A program made the translations under genes and the position numbers. A DNA stretch of 64,000 bases from Morganella morganii (GTDB lineage Bacteria > Pseudomonadota > Gammaproteobacteria > Enterobacterales > Enterobacteriaceae): the NCBI RefSeq assembly GCF_019242955.1, contig NZ_CP066129.1, positions 3,286,001 to 3,350,000 of the forward strand, in the 5' to 3' direction. Under the pieces are notes generated by a model. It was not told where the DNA came from, ran no database searches, and was given only the letters and a program-made list of their open reading frames with translations. Positions 32,631-43,540 of this stretch are shown in pieces. Numbering within the stretch: position 1 is the first letter of the stretch; every line of letters starts with the position of its first letter.

Positions 32631-33917
32631 ATGAAAATCATTCACACATCAGACTGGCATCTCGGACAGTATTTTTACACTAAAAACCGGTTACAGGAAC
32701 ATTTGCAGTTTTCAGACTGGCTGATAAACCTGATAAAAGAACAGCAGGCGGATGCCCTGATTATCGCCGGTGATGTCTTTGATACCGCCTCACCGCCGAG
32801 CTACGCCCGTGAACTGTATAACCGTTTTGTTGCACAACTGCAGCAGACCGGTTGTCATCTGATTGTGCTTGCCGGTAATCATGATGCCGTTGCCACACTG
32901 AATGAATCACGCGAACTGATGGCCTGCCTGAATGTGGATGTCATCGCCAGACCGGAACCGGGCCGGGATCTGATTGTACTGAATAATAAACAGAACCAGC
33001 CCGGCGCGATTATCTGCGCAGTACCGTTTTTGCGGCCGCGGGATATTCTGGAAAGTCAGGCCGGACAATCCGAAGCTGAAAAACAACAGGCACTGCTGAC
33101 GGCCATACAGACACACTATCAGACCCTTTATGACAAAGCGGTTGCAAAACGGACAGCGCTGGGCGCGGAGATCCCCGTCATTATGACAGGCCACCTGACC
33201 ACTGTCGGTGCCAAAACATCGGAATCTGTCCGCGATATTTATATCGGCACACTGGATGCCTTCCCGGCCGGCGCTTTCCCTCCTGCTGACTATATTGCCC
33301 TCGGACATATTCACCGCCCGCAATCCATCGGCGACAGTGGCACCATCCGCTACAGCGGCTCTCCCGTTCCGCTCAGTTTTGATGAATCCGGACAGGAGAA
33401 AAGTGTCTTCCTGCTGACTCTGGATAACAACAGTATTACGGCGATTGATGCGGTGCCGGTTCCCTGCTTTCAGCCTATGGTCTGCCTGAAAGGTGATTTT
33501 GATGCTATCAGCCGGGCACTGGAACAATTCCCGCCACGCGATGAACACACACAACCGGTCTGGCTGGATATCGAAATCGCCGGGCGTGATTACCTGCCGG
33601 ATATTCAGAAGCGCATTCAGGCGCTGACAGAGCCACTGGCCGCAGAAGTGCTTCTGCTGCGCCGGGAGCGCAGACCCGTCACCGCAGACAACAGCGAAGC
33701 CCTGCGCGAAACCCTGAATGAGCTGACGCCGGATGATGTTTTTGCCCGCCGTCTGGCACTCAGTGATACTGAAGAGAGTGATATCCCGCGCCTCACCACC
33801 CTTTTCCGGCAGGTCTGTGAGCAGGTTCGCGATCAGGCAGAAAGTGACAGCAGTGCGGACAGTACCGATATCAGCAAAAAGAACAGCGCCGGCAGCCGGA
33901 AAGGAAAAAGTGAATGA
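32631..33917 (+). CDS. sbcD: Nuclease SbcCD subunit D
   Basis: Mre11-family exo/endonuclease acting with SbcC on hairpins and blocked DNA ends. The start at 32631 gives [13 protein letters not shown], the family N-terminus; the open frame continues 99 codons upstream through promoter and repeat sequence and is not coding there. Metal motifs: DWHLG, GDVFD, GNHDA, MTGHLT and GHIH. 428 residues (400 in E. coli), with a longer Ser/Lys-rich tail after residue 400. Overlaps sbcC by 4 bp (ATGA). Confidence 0.95.
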   Translation: MKIIHTSDWHLGQYFYTKNRLQEHLQFSDWLINLIKEQQADALIIAGDVFDTASPPSYARELYNRFVAQLQQTGCHLIVLAGNHDAVATLNESRELMACLNVDVIARPEPGRDLIVLNNKQNQPGAIICAVPFLRPRDILESQAGQSEAEKQQALLTAIQTHYQTLYDKAVAKRTALGAEIPVIMTGHLTTVGAKTSESVRDIYIGTLDAFPAGAFPPADYIALGHIHRPQSIGDSGTIRYSGSPVPLSFDESGQEKSVFLLTLDNNSITAIDAVPVPCFQPMVCLKGDFDAISRALEQFPPRDEHTQPVWLDIEIAGRDYLPDIQKRIQALTEPLAAEVLLLRRERRPVTADNSEALRETLNELTPDDVFARRLALSDTEESDIPRLTTLFRQVCEQVRDQAESDSSADSTDISKKNSAGSRKGKSE

Positions 33918-36900
33918 AAATCCTGACATTGCGGTTTAAAAATATCAATTCACTTCAGGGCGAATGGAAGATCGATTTTACAGCGGAGCCGTTCGCCGGT
34001 AACGGGCTGTTTGCCATCACCGGTCCGACCGGAGCCGGGAAAACCACCCTGCTGGATGCTATCTGTCTCGCGCTCTACCATGAAACCCCGCGCGTAAAAA
34101 CATCAGCTTCACAGAATGATGTGATGACCCGTCATACTGCTGAGTGTCTGGCTGAAGTGGAATTCTCCGTAAAAGGAAAAGCATACCGTGCTTTCTGGAG
34201 TCAGCGCCGCGCAAGAGATAAAGCAGACGGAAACCTTCAGCCGCCGAAAGCCGAACTGGCGGAATGTGCAACCGGTAAGATCCTCTCTGACAAACTGACA
34301 CAGGTCAGGGAGAATATCATTGATATCACCGGCCTGGATTTCGCCCGTTTCACCCGTTCTGTCCTGTTATCACAGGGAAATTTCGCCGCCTTTCTGAATG
34401 CGGATGATAATGAACGGGCGGACCTGCTGGAAGAACTGACCGGCACGGAAATTTACCGTCTGATCTCCCGTCAGGTTTATGAGGACTACAAAGCCGCACA
34501 GCAGGCACTTTCTTTGCTGGAAGCACAGACCGGTGCTATCCGGCTTATGACGGATGATGAACGCCTTGCATGTCAGTCTGAACTGACCACCCTGCAGGCT
34601 GATGAGCAGGTTCAGCTTATCCGCCAGACACAATTACAGACAGCACTGCAATGGTGGCTGCGCCGCGACACGCTGGAGACAGAAACGGAACAGCGGCAGC
34701 AGCAGTATGCTTCAGTTATGCGGCAGATACAGGATGCACAAACACAGCTTGACCGGCTTGCCCGCGCCAAACCGGCAGAGAAACTGCGTCCGGCAAAAGA
34801 GGCAGTACAGAACAGCGCCACGTTAAGTGCGCAGTTAACGGCCCGTATGCAGGAGCTGACACAAACAACAGAAAGTACAGTTAGCTCACTGCAGCCGCTG
34901 ACCGGCCGGTATGAAGAACAACAACAGCTGCTCGCCGGACTGAAACAGCAGTATCAGCAACTGGAAACGCTGGCAGAGAACGAAATCAGGCCGCTGGATA
35001 ACCGGTTACAACTGCTGAATAATCAGTCTGATACGCTGAAACAGCAGTATCAGGGACAGTTACAGGAGCAGCAGGCGTTACAAAGCCGTACAACAGAACT
35101 TCAGCAACAACTGACACAAACCCGTGATATTCATACCCGCAGCACACAGTACCGGCAGGACAATAGTCAGAAAGCAGAGCTTCCGTCCGCCATTATCCGC
35201 TGGCAGCATGAACTGAACACCCGCCGGGAATACCGTTCTCAGATATCAGTTCTGACAGAACAGCAGCAGGCCGGAGAGGTTCAGCAGCAGTCGCTGGCTG
35301 CCGCACATACCGGAATAACCAACCAGCTGACCGCCCGTAACCAATCTGTTCTGCCGCTGAAAACAGAACTGGATACCTTACAAACCACATTGCAGCATGC
35401 ACAGCAGACTGAATCAGATCAGCAATTAGCCGCACAACTGCAGCAAACCGATGAAAAACGCGGATTACTGCAAAAACTGGCGGCTATTGCACCGGAAATC
35501 ACCCTGCTGACCCGCAACCGGAAAAATCTTCTGCAACAGCAGCAGATATCTCAGGATGAAATAAAGACACTGACAGACTGGTGCGCGCAGCAGGAACCGC
35601 TTCTGGCTGACCAGCACACACACCTGCGGGATCTGACCGCCCGTTATCAGCTCGAACAAACCATTGTCAGGCTGGATGCGGAGCGTCAGCGTTTACAGGC
35701 CGGAGAGCCCTGTCCGCTGTGCGGCAGTACGGCTCACCCGGCTGTCACGGATTATCAGCAGGTAACGCCGGATGAAACCGCACAGCGCCTGGAGGTACTG
35801 ACACAAACCATCAGGGAAGCGGAAAAGCACCTGACGGAGAAACAATCCCGGCTGGCGTTTACCCGCACACAGCACGAAAAACTGAGTACAGAATTACAGG
35901 AAACCGGTAATGCTCTCGCGGCACATACCGCACAGTGGCAGAAAATCTGCCTCGGGGGCGGCTTCACATCCCTGACGGATTCCCCTGAATCACTGAATGA
36001 CATCATTCAGCACTATGACGGGCTGTATCAGCAGCAGCAACAGGCACTGGAAAGCCGCCGTGCTCTGGAAACACAATTACTTACCCTGAAAAACCGGTTA
36101 CAGACTGAAGAAACTGAGTGTGAGCGACTGTCACAGACACTACAGCGCAACAATCAGGAACAGCAGTTCCTGACACAACAACAGACAGAGCGGGCTGCTC
36201 GTCTGGCTGAACTTCAGCAGCAGGAACAGGCGCTGGAAACGTCTCTGGTACACTCTGTAACCGCTTTTGGCTACGCAATTCCCTCTCCGGAGGAAACAAA
36301 TGCGTGGCTGGCACAACGTCAGCAGGAAAGTGATCAGTTCGCCGCCAATGAGCAGCAAATACAGCAAAGTGCACAACAACTCACAGAGCTGGGCGCACAA
36401 CAGCAAAATCTGGAAGTACAGCAGGCAAAACTGACGGCACAACTGGCAGAACAGTCCGCCGCACTCGCCACACTTCAGGAACAGCATAAAACCGTCACGG
36501 CACAGCGACAGGCGCTGTTCGGTGATAAAAATATCAGTGCCGAATTACAGAAACTGCTTCATCAGCAGCAGGAAACTGAAAGCACACTGAAAGCCCTGAC
36601 ACAGCAGCGCGACAGCCTGCAACAACACCTTGCCGGGCTGCGGGGAGAAGAAAAACGGCTGCAACAGCAAATACTGGATGTGCAGGAACAACACAGCCGG
36701 AATCAGCAGGTTTTTCAGCAGCAACTGGCAGAAAGCCCGTTTGCCGGTGAAGCGGATTTCCTCACGGCTCTCCTCAGTGAAGAGGAACATCAGCAGCTGC
36801 AAACCCTGGAAACGGAACTTAATCAGGCACAACTGAAAGCCGCCACCAGCCTCGGGGATACCAAAGCCGCACTGGAACAGCACTTGTCCGCACAACCGGA

Positions 36901-37600
36901 ACCGTTCCGTGAACTGCCCCGCCTGCAACTGACAGAATTACATACTGCTGCGGCACAACAACTGCGGGAATTGAGCAGCCGTCAGGGGGAACTGCGCGGA
37001 CGTCTGACCGCAGATGATAATCTGCGGATACAACAACGTGATTTACTGGAACAAATTATCCGTCATCAGCAGGACGTGACTGACCGCAGCCGTCTCAATC
37101 TGCTGATAGGCTCTGCCGATGGTGCCAAATTCAGCCGCTTTGCACAGGGGCTGACTCTGGATTATCTGATCCATCTGGCAAACCGGCGGCTGGAAAAACT
37201 GCACGGCCGCTATGTATTGCAGCGCAAAACGGCGGACAGCCTGGAGCTGCAAATCACCGACACCTGGCAGGCTGATACTCAGCGTGACACCAAAACCCTC
37301 TCCGGCGGGGAAACATTCCTGGTCAGCCTGGCGCTCGCACTGGCTTTGTCTGATCTCGTCAGCCATAAAACACAGATTGAATCGCTGTTCCTGGATGAAG
37401 GCTTCGGTACACTGGACCAGGAAACACTGGATATCGCACTGGATGCACTCGACAACCTGAACGCAACCGGGAAAATGATTGGGGTTATCAGCCACATTGA
37501 AGCGATGAAAGAACGGATTGCGGTGCAGATCTCTGTCAGAAAAATGAACGGACTCGGGATCAGTAAATTGTCACCGGAATATCGTGTTACATCAGCGTGA
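33914..37600 (+). CDS. sbcC: Nuclease SbcCD subunit C (SMC-like ATPase)
   Basis: Rad50-type ATPase that holds SbcD. 1228 residues, clearly longer than the 1048 of E. coli. Walker [10 protein letters not shown] at residues 37-45, coiled-coil arms from about 180 to 1070 that are very rich in Gln, the zinc hook CPLC at about 599-602, the signature LSGGETF at about 1130 and Walker [13 protein letters not shown] near 1160. The extra length lies in the arms. Translationally coupled to sbcD. Confidence 0.96.
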   Translation: MKILTLRFKNINSLQGEWKIDFTAEPFAGNGLFAITGPTGAGKTTLLDAICLALYHETPRVKTSASQNDVMTRHTAECLAEVEFSVKGKAYRAFWSQRRARDKADGNLQPPKAELAECATGKILSDKLTQVRENIIDITGLDFARFTRSVLLSQGNFAAFLNADDNERADLLEELTGTEIYRLISRQVYEDYKAAQQALSLLEAQTGAIRLMTDDERLACQSELTTLQADEQVQLIRQTQLQTALQWWLRRDTLETETEQRQQQYASVMRQIQDAQTQLDRLARAKPAEKLRPAKEAVQNSATLSAQLTARMQELTQTTESTVSSLQPLTGRYEEQQQLLAGLKQQYQQLETLAENEIRPLDNRLQLLNNQSDTLKQQYQGQLQEQQALQSRTTELQQQLTQTRDIHTRSTQYRQDNSQKAELPSAIIRWQHELNTRREYRSQISVLTEQQQAGEVQQQSLAAAHTGITNQLTARNQSVLPLKTELDTLQTTLQHAQQTESDQQLAAQLQQTDEKRGLLQKLAAIAPEITLLTRNRKNLLQQQQISQDEIKTLTDWCAQQEPLLADQHTHLRDLTARYQLEQTIVRLDAERQRLQAGEPCPLCGSTAHPAVTDYQQVTPDETAQRLEVLTQTIREAEKHLTEKQSRLAFTRTQHEKLSTELQETGNALAAHTAQWQKICLGGGFTSLTDSPESLNDIIQHYDGLYQQQQQALESRRALETQLLTLKNRLQTEETECERLSQTLQRNNQEQQFLTQQQTERAARLAELQQQEQALETSLVHSVTAFGYAIPSPEETNAWLAQRQQESDQFAANEQQIQQSAQQLTELGAQQQNLEVQQAKLTAQLAEQSAALATLQEQHKTVTAQRQALFGDKNISAELQKLLHQQQETESTLKALTQQRDSLQQHLAGLRGEEKRLQQQILDVQEQHSRNQQVFQQQLAESPFAGEADFLTALLSEEEHQQLQTLETELNQAQLKAATSLGDTKAALEQHLSAQPEPFRELPRLQLTELHTAAAQQLRELSSRQGELRGRLTADDNLRIQQRDLLEQIIRHQQDVTDRSRLNLLIGSADGAKFSRFAQGLTLDYLIHLANRRLEKLHGRYVLQRKTADSLELQITDTWQADTQRDTKTLSGGETFLVSLALALALSDLVSHKTQIESLFLDEGFGTLDQETLDIALDALDNLNATGKMIGVISHIEAMKERIAVQISVRKMNGLGISKLSPEYRVTSA

Positions 37601-37795
37601 TATTTTCACGCCGGGAGCAACACCCTGTTAATTCAATGATATTTATTGAGATTTTTTATATTGGCCGAATTTTTTGAAACATAAGGTTAAATATTTTCGG
37701 TATGTTTTTTGATTCATTGCTTATATGCTGTTCTTCATGAACTGAAGAGAGCACGGAAACCGGTTTTTCCGACAAAAAATTTAACGGAGAGTAAC

Positions 37796-38398
37796 ATGTC
37801 TAATTCATTTATCGAGTTAATTAAAAAACGCAGAACAATTTATAGCCTTGGTAATAATCTGCCTGTTTCTCAGGATCGTATCGCTGCTCTCATCAAAGAA
37901 GCCGTGAAACACAGTCCGACTGCATTTAACTCACAATCATCACGTGTCGTGGTACTGTTTGGTGAGAACCACAAAAAACTGTGGAACATCGTCAAAGACG
38001 CACTCCGCGCTATTGTACCGGCAGACGCATTCGCCGCCACTGAAAGCAAAATTGATAATGCATTCCTGTCCGGTGCCGGTACTGTCTTATTCTTTGAAGA
38101 CCAGTCTGTTGTCAAAGGATTACAGGAACAATTCGCACTGTATGCGGATAACTTCCCGGTCTGGTCTGAACAGGCCAGCGGTATCGCACAGTTTGCTGTC
38201 TGGACAGCACTGTCTGAAGAAAATATCGGTGCATCCCTGCAACACTACAATCCGGTGATTGATGAGCAGGTCAGCAAAGCCTGGGATATCCCGGCAGACT
38301 GGAAACTGCGTGCACAGTTAGTTTTCGGCTCCATTGAGCAGGAAGCCGGTGAAAAAGCCTTTATCGATGATGAAAGCCGTTTCAGAATCTTTAACTAA
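37796..38398 (+). CDS. Nitroreductase family protein (Frm2-like)
   Basis: FMN-dependent oxidoreductase fold, 200 residues. The start at 37796 (MSNSFIELIKKRRTIYSLG) has GGAGA 6 bp upstream; 29 further in-frame codons are ignored. FMN contacts expected near RRTIY and SPTAFNSQSSR; later IAQFAVWTALSEENIGASLQHYNP is typical of the Frm2/Hbn1-like subgroup. Its substrate is unknown. In E. coli araJ sits between sbcC and mak, so this gene occupies that place. Confidence 0.88.
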   Translation: MSNSFIELIKKRRTIYSLGNNLPVSQDRIAALIKEAVKHSPTAFNSQSSRVVVLFGENHKKLWNIVKDALRAIVPADAFAATESKIDNAFLSGAGTVLFFEDQSVVKGLQEQFALYADNFPVWSEQASGIAQFAVWTALSEENIGASLQHYNPVIDEQVSKAWDIPADWKLRAQLVFGSIEQEAGEKAFIDDESRFRIFN

Positions 38399-38508
38399 TC
38401 TTCCGGACTCAGCAGCACATTAACCGCTGCTGTTCCCGGGCGCATCAGGCGCTTTACCTGTCATAAAGCGTCGTTATTACCTTCTGTTATCGTGTTAAAA
38501 TATGCCTT

Positions 38509-38533
38509 GCCCGCCTTGTGCGGGCTTTTTTTT
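38509..38533 (+). terminator. Terminator downstream of the nitroreductase gene
   Basis: Stem GCCCGC/GCGGGC with a CTTGT loop and nine T; it ends just before the mak stop codon. Confidence 0.82.
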
Positions 38534-38534
38534 A

Positions 38535-39443
38535 TCAGGCTTTCGGCCACAGCCAGGCTGCGCCGCGGACACCACTGGAATCACCGTGAACCGCTTTGCG
38601 GATCGGTGTGTCACACTCACCGCCGAACACACGGGATCGAATCAGGGACGGAACAGTCTGATACAGGCGATCGACATTACTCATCCCGCCGCCCATCACT
38701 ATCACATCCGGGTCCAGCATGTTCACCACCTGGCCGAGCGCTTTTGCCAGCCGCTGCTCATAATTCACCATCACCTGTTCAGCAGGTAAATCTCCCTGCG
38801 ACAAACGACGGATAATCTCCGCACCTTTACAGACCTCGCCGGTCAGCGCCGTATAATCAGCCATAAAACCGGTTCCGGAGATAAACAATTCGGTACAGCC
38901 CTGCTTACCGCAATAGCAATCCGCCATCCCTTTAAACAGCCGGTCAGCTTCATCCTGCCACGGCAGCGGGTTATGCCCCCACTCTCCGGCCACGCCGTTT
39001 CCGCCGCTGTGAACCTGTCCGTTCAGGGCAATTCCCGCACCGCAACCAGTGCCGATAATCACCGCAAATACCACCGGAAATCCGGCTCCCGCGCCATCAA
39101 CCGCTTCTGAAACCGCGAGGCAGTTTGCATCATTCGCCACCCGTACTTCCCGTTGCAGTAATGCACTGAGATCCGCATCAAACGGCTGACCGTTCAGCCA
39201 GACAGAGTTGGCATTTTTTACCCGTCCGGTAACCGGTGACAGCGTTCCCGGTATCCCCACGCCCACCGTACCGGTCTCTCCGGTGGCGGCTTCTGCGTCG
39301 TGTACCAGACCGGCAATCGCCTGTAATGTCTGCTGATAATCAAAACGCGGCGTATCCGTCCGTTTACGGAACAATTCCTGCCCCTCATTACTGAGTGCAA
39401 TCACTTCAATTTTGGTGCCGCCCAAATCAATACCAATCCGCAT
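38535..39443 (-). CDS. mak: Fructokinase (ROK family)
   Basis: Phosphorylates fructose (and more weakly mannose) with ATP. 302 residues as in E. coli. The start at 39443 ([17 protein letters not shown]) begins with the phosphate-binding motif; 54 upstream in-frame codons have no similarity. ROK signature region [14 protein letters not shown], catalytic Asp in VANDANC, zinc site CYCGKQGC. mak and rdgC are divergent, as in E. coli. Confidence 0.96.
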   Translation of the reverse strand: MRIGIDLGGTKIEVIALSNEGQELFRKRTDTPRFDYQQTLQAIAGLVHDAEAATGETGTVGVGIPGTLSPVTGRVKNANSVWLNGQPFDADLSALLQREVRVANDANCLAVSEAVDGAGAGFPVVFAVIIGTGCGAGIALNGQVHSGGNGVAGEWGHNPLPWQDEADRLFKGMADCYCGKQGCTELFISGTGFMADYTALTGEVCKGAEIIRRLSQGDLPAEQVMVNYEQRLAKALGQVVNMLDPDVIVMGGGMSNVDRLYQTVPSLIRSRVFGGECDTPIRKAVHGDSSGVRGAAWLWPKA

Positions 39444-39621
39444 ACTGTCCCCTTCTGCTGTGGATTTACGCTCTGCTTTCATACCTCTGATAATGCAGCC
39501 CGTCCGCCTGACAATCAAGTTTCCGCGCGAAGGCATTAGAGCAACGCAGCAAGATCCGTTATCATAGCGGGATGCAATTCTCACCGCGCAATGACCGCGC
39601 ATCATAAAACAGGACTGTCCG

Positions 39622-40530
39622 ATGTGGTTTAAAAATATACTCGTTTACCGCCTTAGCTCGCCGTTTCCGCTGTCTGCCGATGAGCTGGAAAAACAGCTGG
39701 AACACATGGCATTCACGCCGTGCGGCAGTCAGGATATGATGAAAACCGGCTGGGTTTCGCCAATGGGCTCCCGGGGCGATGCACTGACACATGCCGCCGG
39801 TAAACAGATCCTTATCTGTGCCAAAAAAGAAGAAAAAATGCTGCCATCGCCGGTGATTAAGCAGGAATTACAGGCAAAAATTGAAAAACTGGAACATGAG
39901 CAGCACCGCAAACTGAAGAAAACCGAAAAAGATTCGCTGAAAGATGAAGTGGTTCACGCGCTGCTGCCGCGTGCTTTCAGCCGTTTCAGTCAGACCGCCA
40001 TCTGGATTGATGCGGAAAACGGCCTGATTATCGTCGATGCGGCCAGCGCCAAACGGGCGGAAGATAATCTCGCCCTGCTGCGTAAAACACTCGGCTCACT
40101 GCCGGTGATCCCGCTGACCACCAAAGACCCGATTGAACTGACACTGACCGAATGGGTACGCTCCGGTGATTTACCGGCCGGTTTTGCTCTGATGGATGAA
40201 GCCGAACTGAAAGCGATTCTTGAAGAAGGCGGTGTCATCCGCTGTAAAAAACAGGATTTGGTGTCGGATGAAATCGCCACCTGTATTGAAGCCGGAAAAT
40301 GCGTCACCAAACTGGCTCTGGACTGGGAAGAACGTATTCAGTTCCTGATATCTGATGACGGCTCCTTTAAGCGTCTGAAATACAGTGATGATTTAAAAGA
40401 TAAAAATGAAGATATCGACCGCGAGGATTTTGCCCAGCGCTTTGATGCTGATTTTGTTCTGATGACCGGCGAACTGAGTGCGCTGATCAGCAGTACCATC
40501 GCTGCCCTCGGCGGTGAGGCGGAACACTGA
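39622..40530 (+). CDS. rdgC: Recombination-associated protein RdgC
   Basis: Ring-shaped DNA-binding protein that limits RecA loading. 302 residues (303 in E. coli). N-terminus [13 protein letters not shown], then [39 protein letters not shown] and the end [15 protein letters not shown] are characteristic. It marks the end of the stretch sharing E. coli gene order. Confidence 0.97.
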   Translation: MWFKNILVYRLSSPFPLSADELEKQLEHMAFTPCGSQDMMKTGWVSPMGSRGDALTHAAGKQILICAKKEEKMLPSPVIKQELQAKIEKLEHEQHRKLKKTEKDSLKDEVVHALLPRAFSRFSQTAIWIDAENGLIIVDAASAKRAEDNLALLRKTLGSLPVIPLTTKDPIELTLTEWVRSGDLPAGFALMDEAELKAILEEGGVIRCKKQDLVSDEIATCIEAGKCVTKLALDWEERIQFLISDDGSFKRLKYSDDLKDKNEDIDREDFAQRFDADFVLMTGELSALISSTIAALGGEAEH

Positions 40531-40581
40531 AAACAACATCTGCGGAAAGCCCGGTAACAGGCTCCCGCTGATACCCGCTGT

Positions 40582-41286
40582 TTATGCCCACGGCAGCGGG
40601 GCTTTTTCATCGTTACCGTGCTCGCCGTAATAGAGCGACGGCAGAAAACGGGACAGATAAGTAAACTCGTTATAGCAGTGCTTCATCAGTCCGAAACCAA
40701 TCTCATCCGGCAATTCCGTCAGCGGATCGGCCAGCGACGCCCCGAGTAAAAACCGGCTGCGTAATACACATCCGAACTCAGTATCATACGTGATATGCAG
40801 CATTTTTCCGTCGATCGGGTAACCCAGTGTATCGGTTTTTACATCATCGCCGAACCCGATATGAGCACAAACCGCACCGGAAATCTGATGAGTCTGCCGT
40901 GCAGACGCCAGTTTATCCGCATCAAAGAAATCCGGTGCATCATTGAATTTCAGTGTCGCACCAACCGGCGGGATCGGCCCGAGTGACTCAACGGCACGGA
41001 TTGTCGCCCCGATATAACTCTCCCCTTTTTTCCAGACGGAATCCCAGCCGTGGTGTGCCACATGGTCATGCGGATGCCACCAGCGGATATGCTGCGTGGT
41101 TTCAAAAAATGTGAACCACCACTCCAGCATCCGCCCTTTGCAACCATGCAGATCGGTTCTGACAGAGACTGTCAGCAGCCCCTCATCGCTGCGTTCCAGA
41201 CCCATTTCCATTCTCAGTGGCTCAGGGGATAATAACTGATTAATATCATTCAGTGCCCACGGTAAGTTTTGTTTTTTTGCTGACAT
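40582..41286 (-). CDS. PhlG-like C-C hydrolase (DAPG hydrolase family)
   Basis: Predicted metal-dependent hydrolase related to 2,4-diacetylphloroglucinol hydrolase PhlG of Pseudomonas. 234 residues; start at 41286 (MSAKKQNLPWALND), since the frame upstream runs through the promoter. A likely metal-binding region is visible: RWWHPHDHVAHHGWD, and near the end GFGLMKHCYNEFTYL supplies further His/Glu candidates. Divergent from a TetR regulator, with an operator in the 87-bp gap, so expression is probably induced by a small aromatic or similar ligand. The true substrate is unknown. No phloroglucinol genes are nearby. Confidence 0.75.
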   Translation of the reverse strand: MSAKKQNLPWALNDINQLLSPEPLRMEMGLERSDEGLLTVSVRTDLHGCKGRMLEWWFTFFETTQHIRWWHPHDHVAHHGWDSVWKKGESYIGATIRAVESLGPIPPVGATLKFNDAPDFFDADKLASARQTHQISGAVCAHIGFGDDVKTDTLGYPIDGKMLHITYDTEFGCVLRSRFLLGASLADPLTELPDEIGFGLMKHCYNEFTYLSRFLPSLYYGEHGNDEKAPLPWA

Positions 41287-41306
41287 AACGTATACTCCAT
41301 AATTAA

Positions 41307-41323
41307 GAAACGAATTTCGTTTC
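41307..41323. promoter_or_regulatory. Perfect palindromic operator for the TetR regulator
   Basis: GAAACGAA-T-TTCGTTTC is a perfect 17-bp inverted repeat with an odd centre. It covers the expected transcription start of the hydrolase gene, ideal for repression. Confidence 0.7.
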
Positions 41324-41329
41324 CAAATT

Positions 41330-41358
41330 AATATTGTCCTGCAACGGGTATTTGTCAA
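41330..41358 (-). promoter_or_regulatory. Promoter of the PhlG-like hydrolase gene
   Basis: Minus strand: consensus -35 TTGACA (41358-41353), 17-bp spacer, -10 AATATT (41335-41330, four of six matches). The operator lies just downstream. Confidence 0.6.
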
Positions 41359-41373
41359 TTGAGGATCGCACGT

Positions 41374-42003
41374 ATGGCTAATCATGAACCGGCCGCAGAG
41401 TCACGGGGACGGGGACGTCCGGTTGTTCCGGAAGAAGAACTGATTGCAAAAATCCGTGAGGCATCGCTCTGCCTGTTGTTATCACAGGGGTATTCCGCCA
41501 TGACGATGGATGCCGTGGCAAAACGGGCCGGTGTCTCCAAAAAGACGCTGTACCGGTTTGCTGAAAACCGGGAAGATTTGACGGAGCAGATAGTGCGCGG
41601 CTGGACGGATTCTTTTGTGCCGCTGTTTATGCAGGATGCAGAAAATAAAGATGACTTTTATCAGTTACTTGAAAAGAATCTGACCACCATGAGCCATAAG
41701 GTGCTCAGCGCTGAAGCCGCAGGGTTGTTTTGTCTGCTGAGCAGTGAGTTTCCCGGCCGGGAGTTATTACTGCCCCGTTACCAGGCAGGCGGAATCGAGC
41801 GCGGACGCGCGCTGCTGGCGGAATGGTTGTCCCGGCATCAGGACTTTTTATCTCAGCCGGATGCGGCACAAACCAGTGATTTATTGTTATCGATGGTCAT
41901 GGCGGAGCCGCTGCGTCAGATTGCCCTGAAACTGGCACCTCCGGCGCCGGACTATCCGGTAGAGCCGCGTATCCGTGCCGCAGTGGCATTACTGAAGTGC
42001 TGA
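41374..42003 (+). CDS. TetR/AcrR family transcriptional regulator
   Basis: 209-residue regulator. The ATG at 41374 has GAGG 9 bp upstream; the TTG five codons earlier overlaps that site and is rejected. N-terminal basic tail RGRGRP, then a helix-turn-helix (about 40-62, MTMDAVAKRAGVSKKTLYRF) typical of TetR. The C-terminal ligand-binding domain is about 75-209. Divergent from the PhlG-like hydrolase, which it probably represses; the ligand is unknown. Confidence 0.9.
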   Translation: MANHEPAAESRGRGRPVVPEEELIAKIREASLCLLLSQGYSAMTMDAVAKRAGVSKKTLYRFAENREDLTEQIVRGWTDSFVPLFMQDAENKDDFYQLLEKNLTTMSHKVLSAEAAGLFCLLSSEFPGRELLLPRYQAGGIERGRALLAEWLSRHQDFLSQPDAAQTSDLLLSMVMAEPLRQIALKLAPPAPDYPVEPRIRAAVALLKC

Positions 42004-42005
42004 CA

Positions 42006-42028
42006 GGCACCGGCAGATAACCGGTGCC
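42006..42028. terminator. Hairpin between convergent tetR-type gene and yedF
   Basis: Perfect 8-bp stem GGCACCGG/CCGGTGCC with a 7-base loop, starting 2 bp after the stop codon of the regulator gene; no T run. Confidence 0.45.
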
Positions 42029-42039
42029 CGTAAACCGCA

Positions 42040-42285
42040 TTATTTCTGTATCAGATAGCGGATTGTCGGCCCGTCCTGCTGGATGGATAACACGGTGTAG
42101 CCGTGGTTTTTGGCGTCCTGCGGGATATTATTGATGGATTGCGGGCAGTCACTCACCACTTCGAGGATCTCCCCGGTTTTCAGTGACGGCATGGCTTCAA
42201 GGGTCGCCACTGCCGGATACGGACACGGCTCACCGACCATATCCAGCCGGTAATCCGGTACAATTACAGTATTATCGGTATTCAT
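42040..42285 (-). CDS. yedF: TusA-like sulfurtransferase YedF
   Basis: 81-residue SirA/TusA-fold protein. The conserved CPxP motif is present (GEPCPYPA, Cys21), and a second Cys47 lies in VVSDCPQS. Almost the same as E. coli YedF over VPDYRLDMVGEPCPYPA and GPTIRYLIQK. Associated with selenium metabolism through co-occurrence with yedE. Lies 10 bp downstream of yedE and is surely cotranscribed. Confidence 0.95.
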   Translation of the reverse strand: MNTDNTVIVPDYRLDMVGEPCPYPAVATLEAMPSLKTGEILEVVSDCPQSINNIPQDAKNHGYTVLSIQQDGPTIRYLIQK

Positions 42286-42295
42286 GGTGTGCTCC

Positions 42296-43507
42296 TTAGT
42301 GTGCAGCAGAGGCGACAGCGTCAGCCTGGTTTTTCCGGCGGAAGAAGCGTTTCTCCCACATCAGTAACAGGATAAAGGCGAAAGCGAGTAATCCGTAAGT
42401 GACCAGCAGACCACCGGCCGGGCCGAAGGTATCCAGCAGATTGACTTTATCGTAGTCAGTCGCCAGCCACGGCGCCACGGAATCCCAGTAGTACGCCAGA
42501 ATGGTCGCACCGATAATATTCCCCAGTCCGACCCACCAGAAGTGCACCTGACCTTCCACAGCGCGGTACATCCAGCCGGTTTCACATCCGCCCGCCAGCA
42601 CAATACCAAAACCGAACAGCAACCCGCCGATCACGGCATTAGGGCCTGCCCAGAAGATTTTCGGCTGTACGCCCAGTTGCACATAGCTGTAGATCCCGAT
42701 AGCACTGACCGCCATGCCGAGAATAATCGCTTTGGCCATCTGGGTACGTCCGGTTATCCAGACATCACGGAACGCGGAGGTAAAGCAGATTTGCGCCCGT
42801 TCAATCAGCAGACCAAACCCGATACCGAACAGCATCGCCATCCCCAGTTTCGGGGATTTAAACAGTGTGAACAGAGACCAGGTGAGGCACAGCAGGAAAA
42901 TCAGCATACCGAGACGAAAACGGCGTTTCGCCCGCTGCAAATCCTGTGTCAGCGGCGAGGCTTTGCTGACTTTCTGCAGTTTGACCGGAATACGGAACAT
43001 CGGCAGCAGCGTAAATTTCGCGCCGAAGTAAGAGCCTGCGGCGGTTGCCAGCGCAAAGAACCAGGCATGCAGGGAGAATTGCGGGATACCGGTAAAGAAC
43101 GCCGCCAGGTTACACCCCATCGCGAGACGCGCACCGAAACCGGCAATAATACCGCCGATAACGGCCTGCCAGATACGGATTTTGTGTTGCGGGAGGCGGA
43201 TTTTGACATTATTAGCCCATAAGGCTGCGGCGATACAACCGGCAAACATGCCGATAATCATCATACCGTCGATACGATCCAGGGGCGAGCCCTGCAAACC
43301 GATCACCTTAAAATACCCCCAGTTTTCCGGATGAGCGCCGAACAGTTGCAGAATGTGTCCGCCCCAGCGCGTAAACTCTCCGGTGACCGCCCAGAATGTG
43401 CCTGTTAATCCGAAGTAGTATGCGGATAAGATGCCGGCGGCGATCACTGCGGGCAACGGCTGCCAGAACCTGACAAGATACGTTGATTTAAATGTAGACC
43501 AGTTCAT
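42296..43507 (-). CDS. yedE: YedE/FdhT membrane transporter-like protein (selenium metabolism)
   Basis: 403-residue inner-membrane protein of the YeeE/YedE family with about ten membrane helices. The start at 43507 (MNWSTFKSTYLVRFW) matches the family; the frame upstream crosses a terminator-like hairpin. Conserved Cys in GARLAMGCNLAAFFTG, QICFTSAFRD and LAGGCETGWMYRA are thought to bind sulfur or selenium species in this family. Forms a unit with yedF. Its neighbours hypEDB mature [NiFe]-hydrogenases, which in enterics act with a selenocysteine formate dehydrogenase, so the linkage makes metabolic sense. Confidence 0.92.
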   Translation of the reverse strand: MNWSTFKSTYLVRFWQPLPAVIAAGILSAYYFGLTGTFWAVTGEFTRWGGHILQLFGAHPENWGYFKVIGLQGSPLDRIDGMMIIGMFAGCIAAALWANNVKIRLPQHKIRIWQAVIGGIIAGFGARLAMGCNLAAFFTGIPQFSLHAWFFALATAAGSYFGAKFTLLPMFRIPVKLQKVSKASPLTQDLQRAKRRFRLGMLIFLLCLTWSLFTLFKSPKLGMAMLFGIGFGLLIERAQICFTSAFRDVWITGRTQMAKAIILGMAVSAIGIYSYVQLGVQPKIFWAGPNAVIGGLLFGFGIVLAGGCETGWMYRAVEGQVHFWWVGLGNIIGATILAYYWDSVAPWLATDYDKVNLLDTFGPAGGLLVTYGLLAFAFILLLMWEKRFFRRKNQADAVASAAH

Positions 43508-43515
43508 TTTTTTAC

Positions 43516-43540
43516 CAAAAAAATCCCGACAGCGTCGGGA
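43516..43540 (-). terminator. Terminator-like hairpin directly upstream of yedE
   Basis: Minus strand: TCCCGAC, GCT loop, GTCGGGA followed by seven T, ending 9 bp before the yedE ATG. No gene ends nearby on this strand, so it could act as an attenuator in the yedEF leader. Upstream on the same strand lies GTACA-N2-TGTAC (about 43552-43563). Confidence 0.6.

Noticed and set aside
32907-33929. 340-codon open frame on the minus strand opposite sbcD
   Set aside because: It is a shadow of the sbcD reading frame; sbcD has all catalytic motifs, and the antisense product has no recognisable domain or ribosome-binding site.
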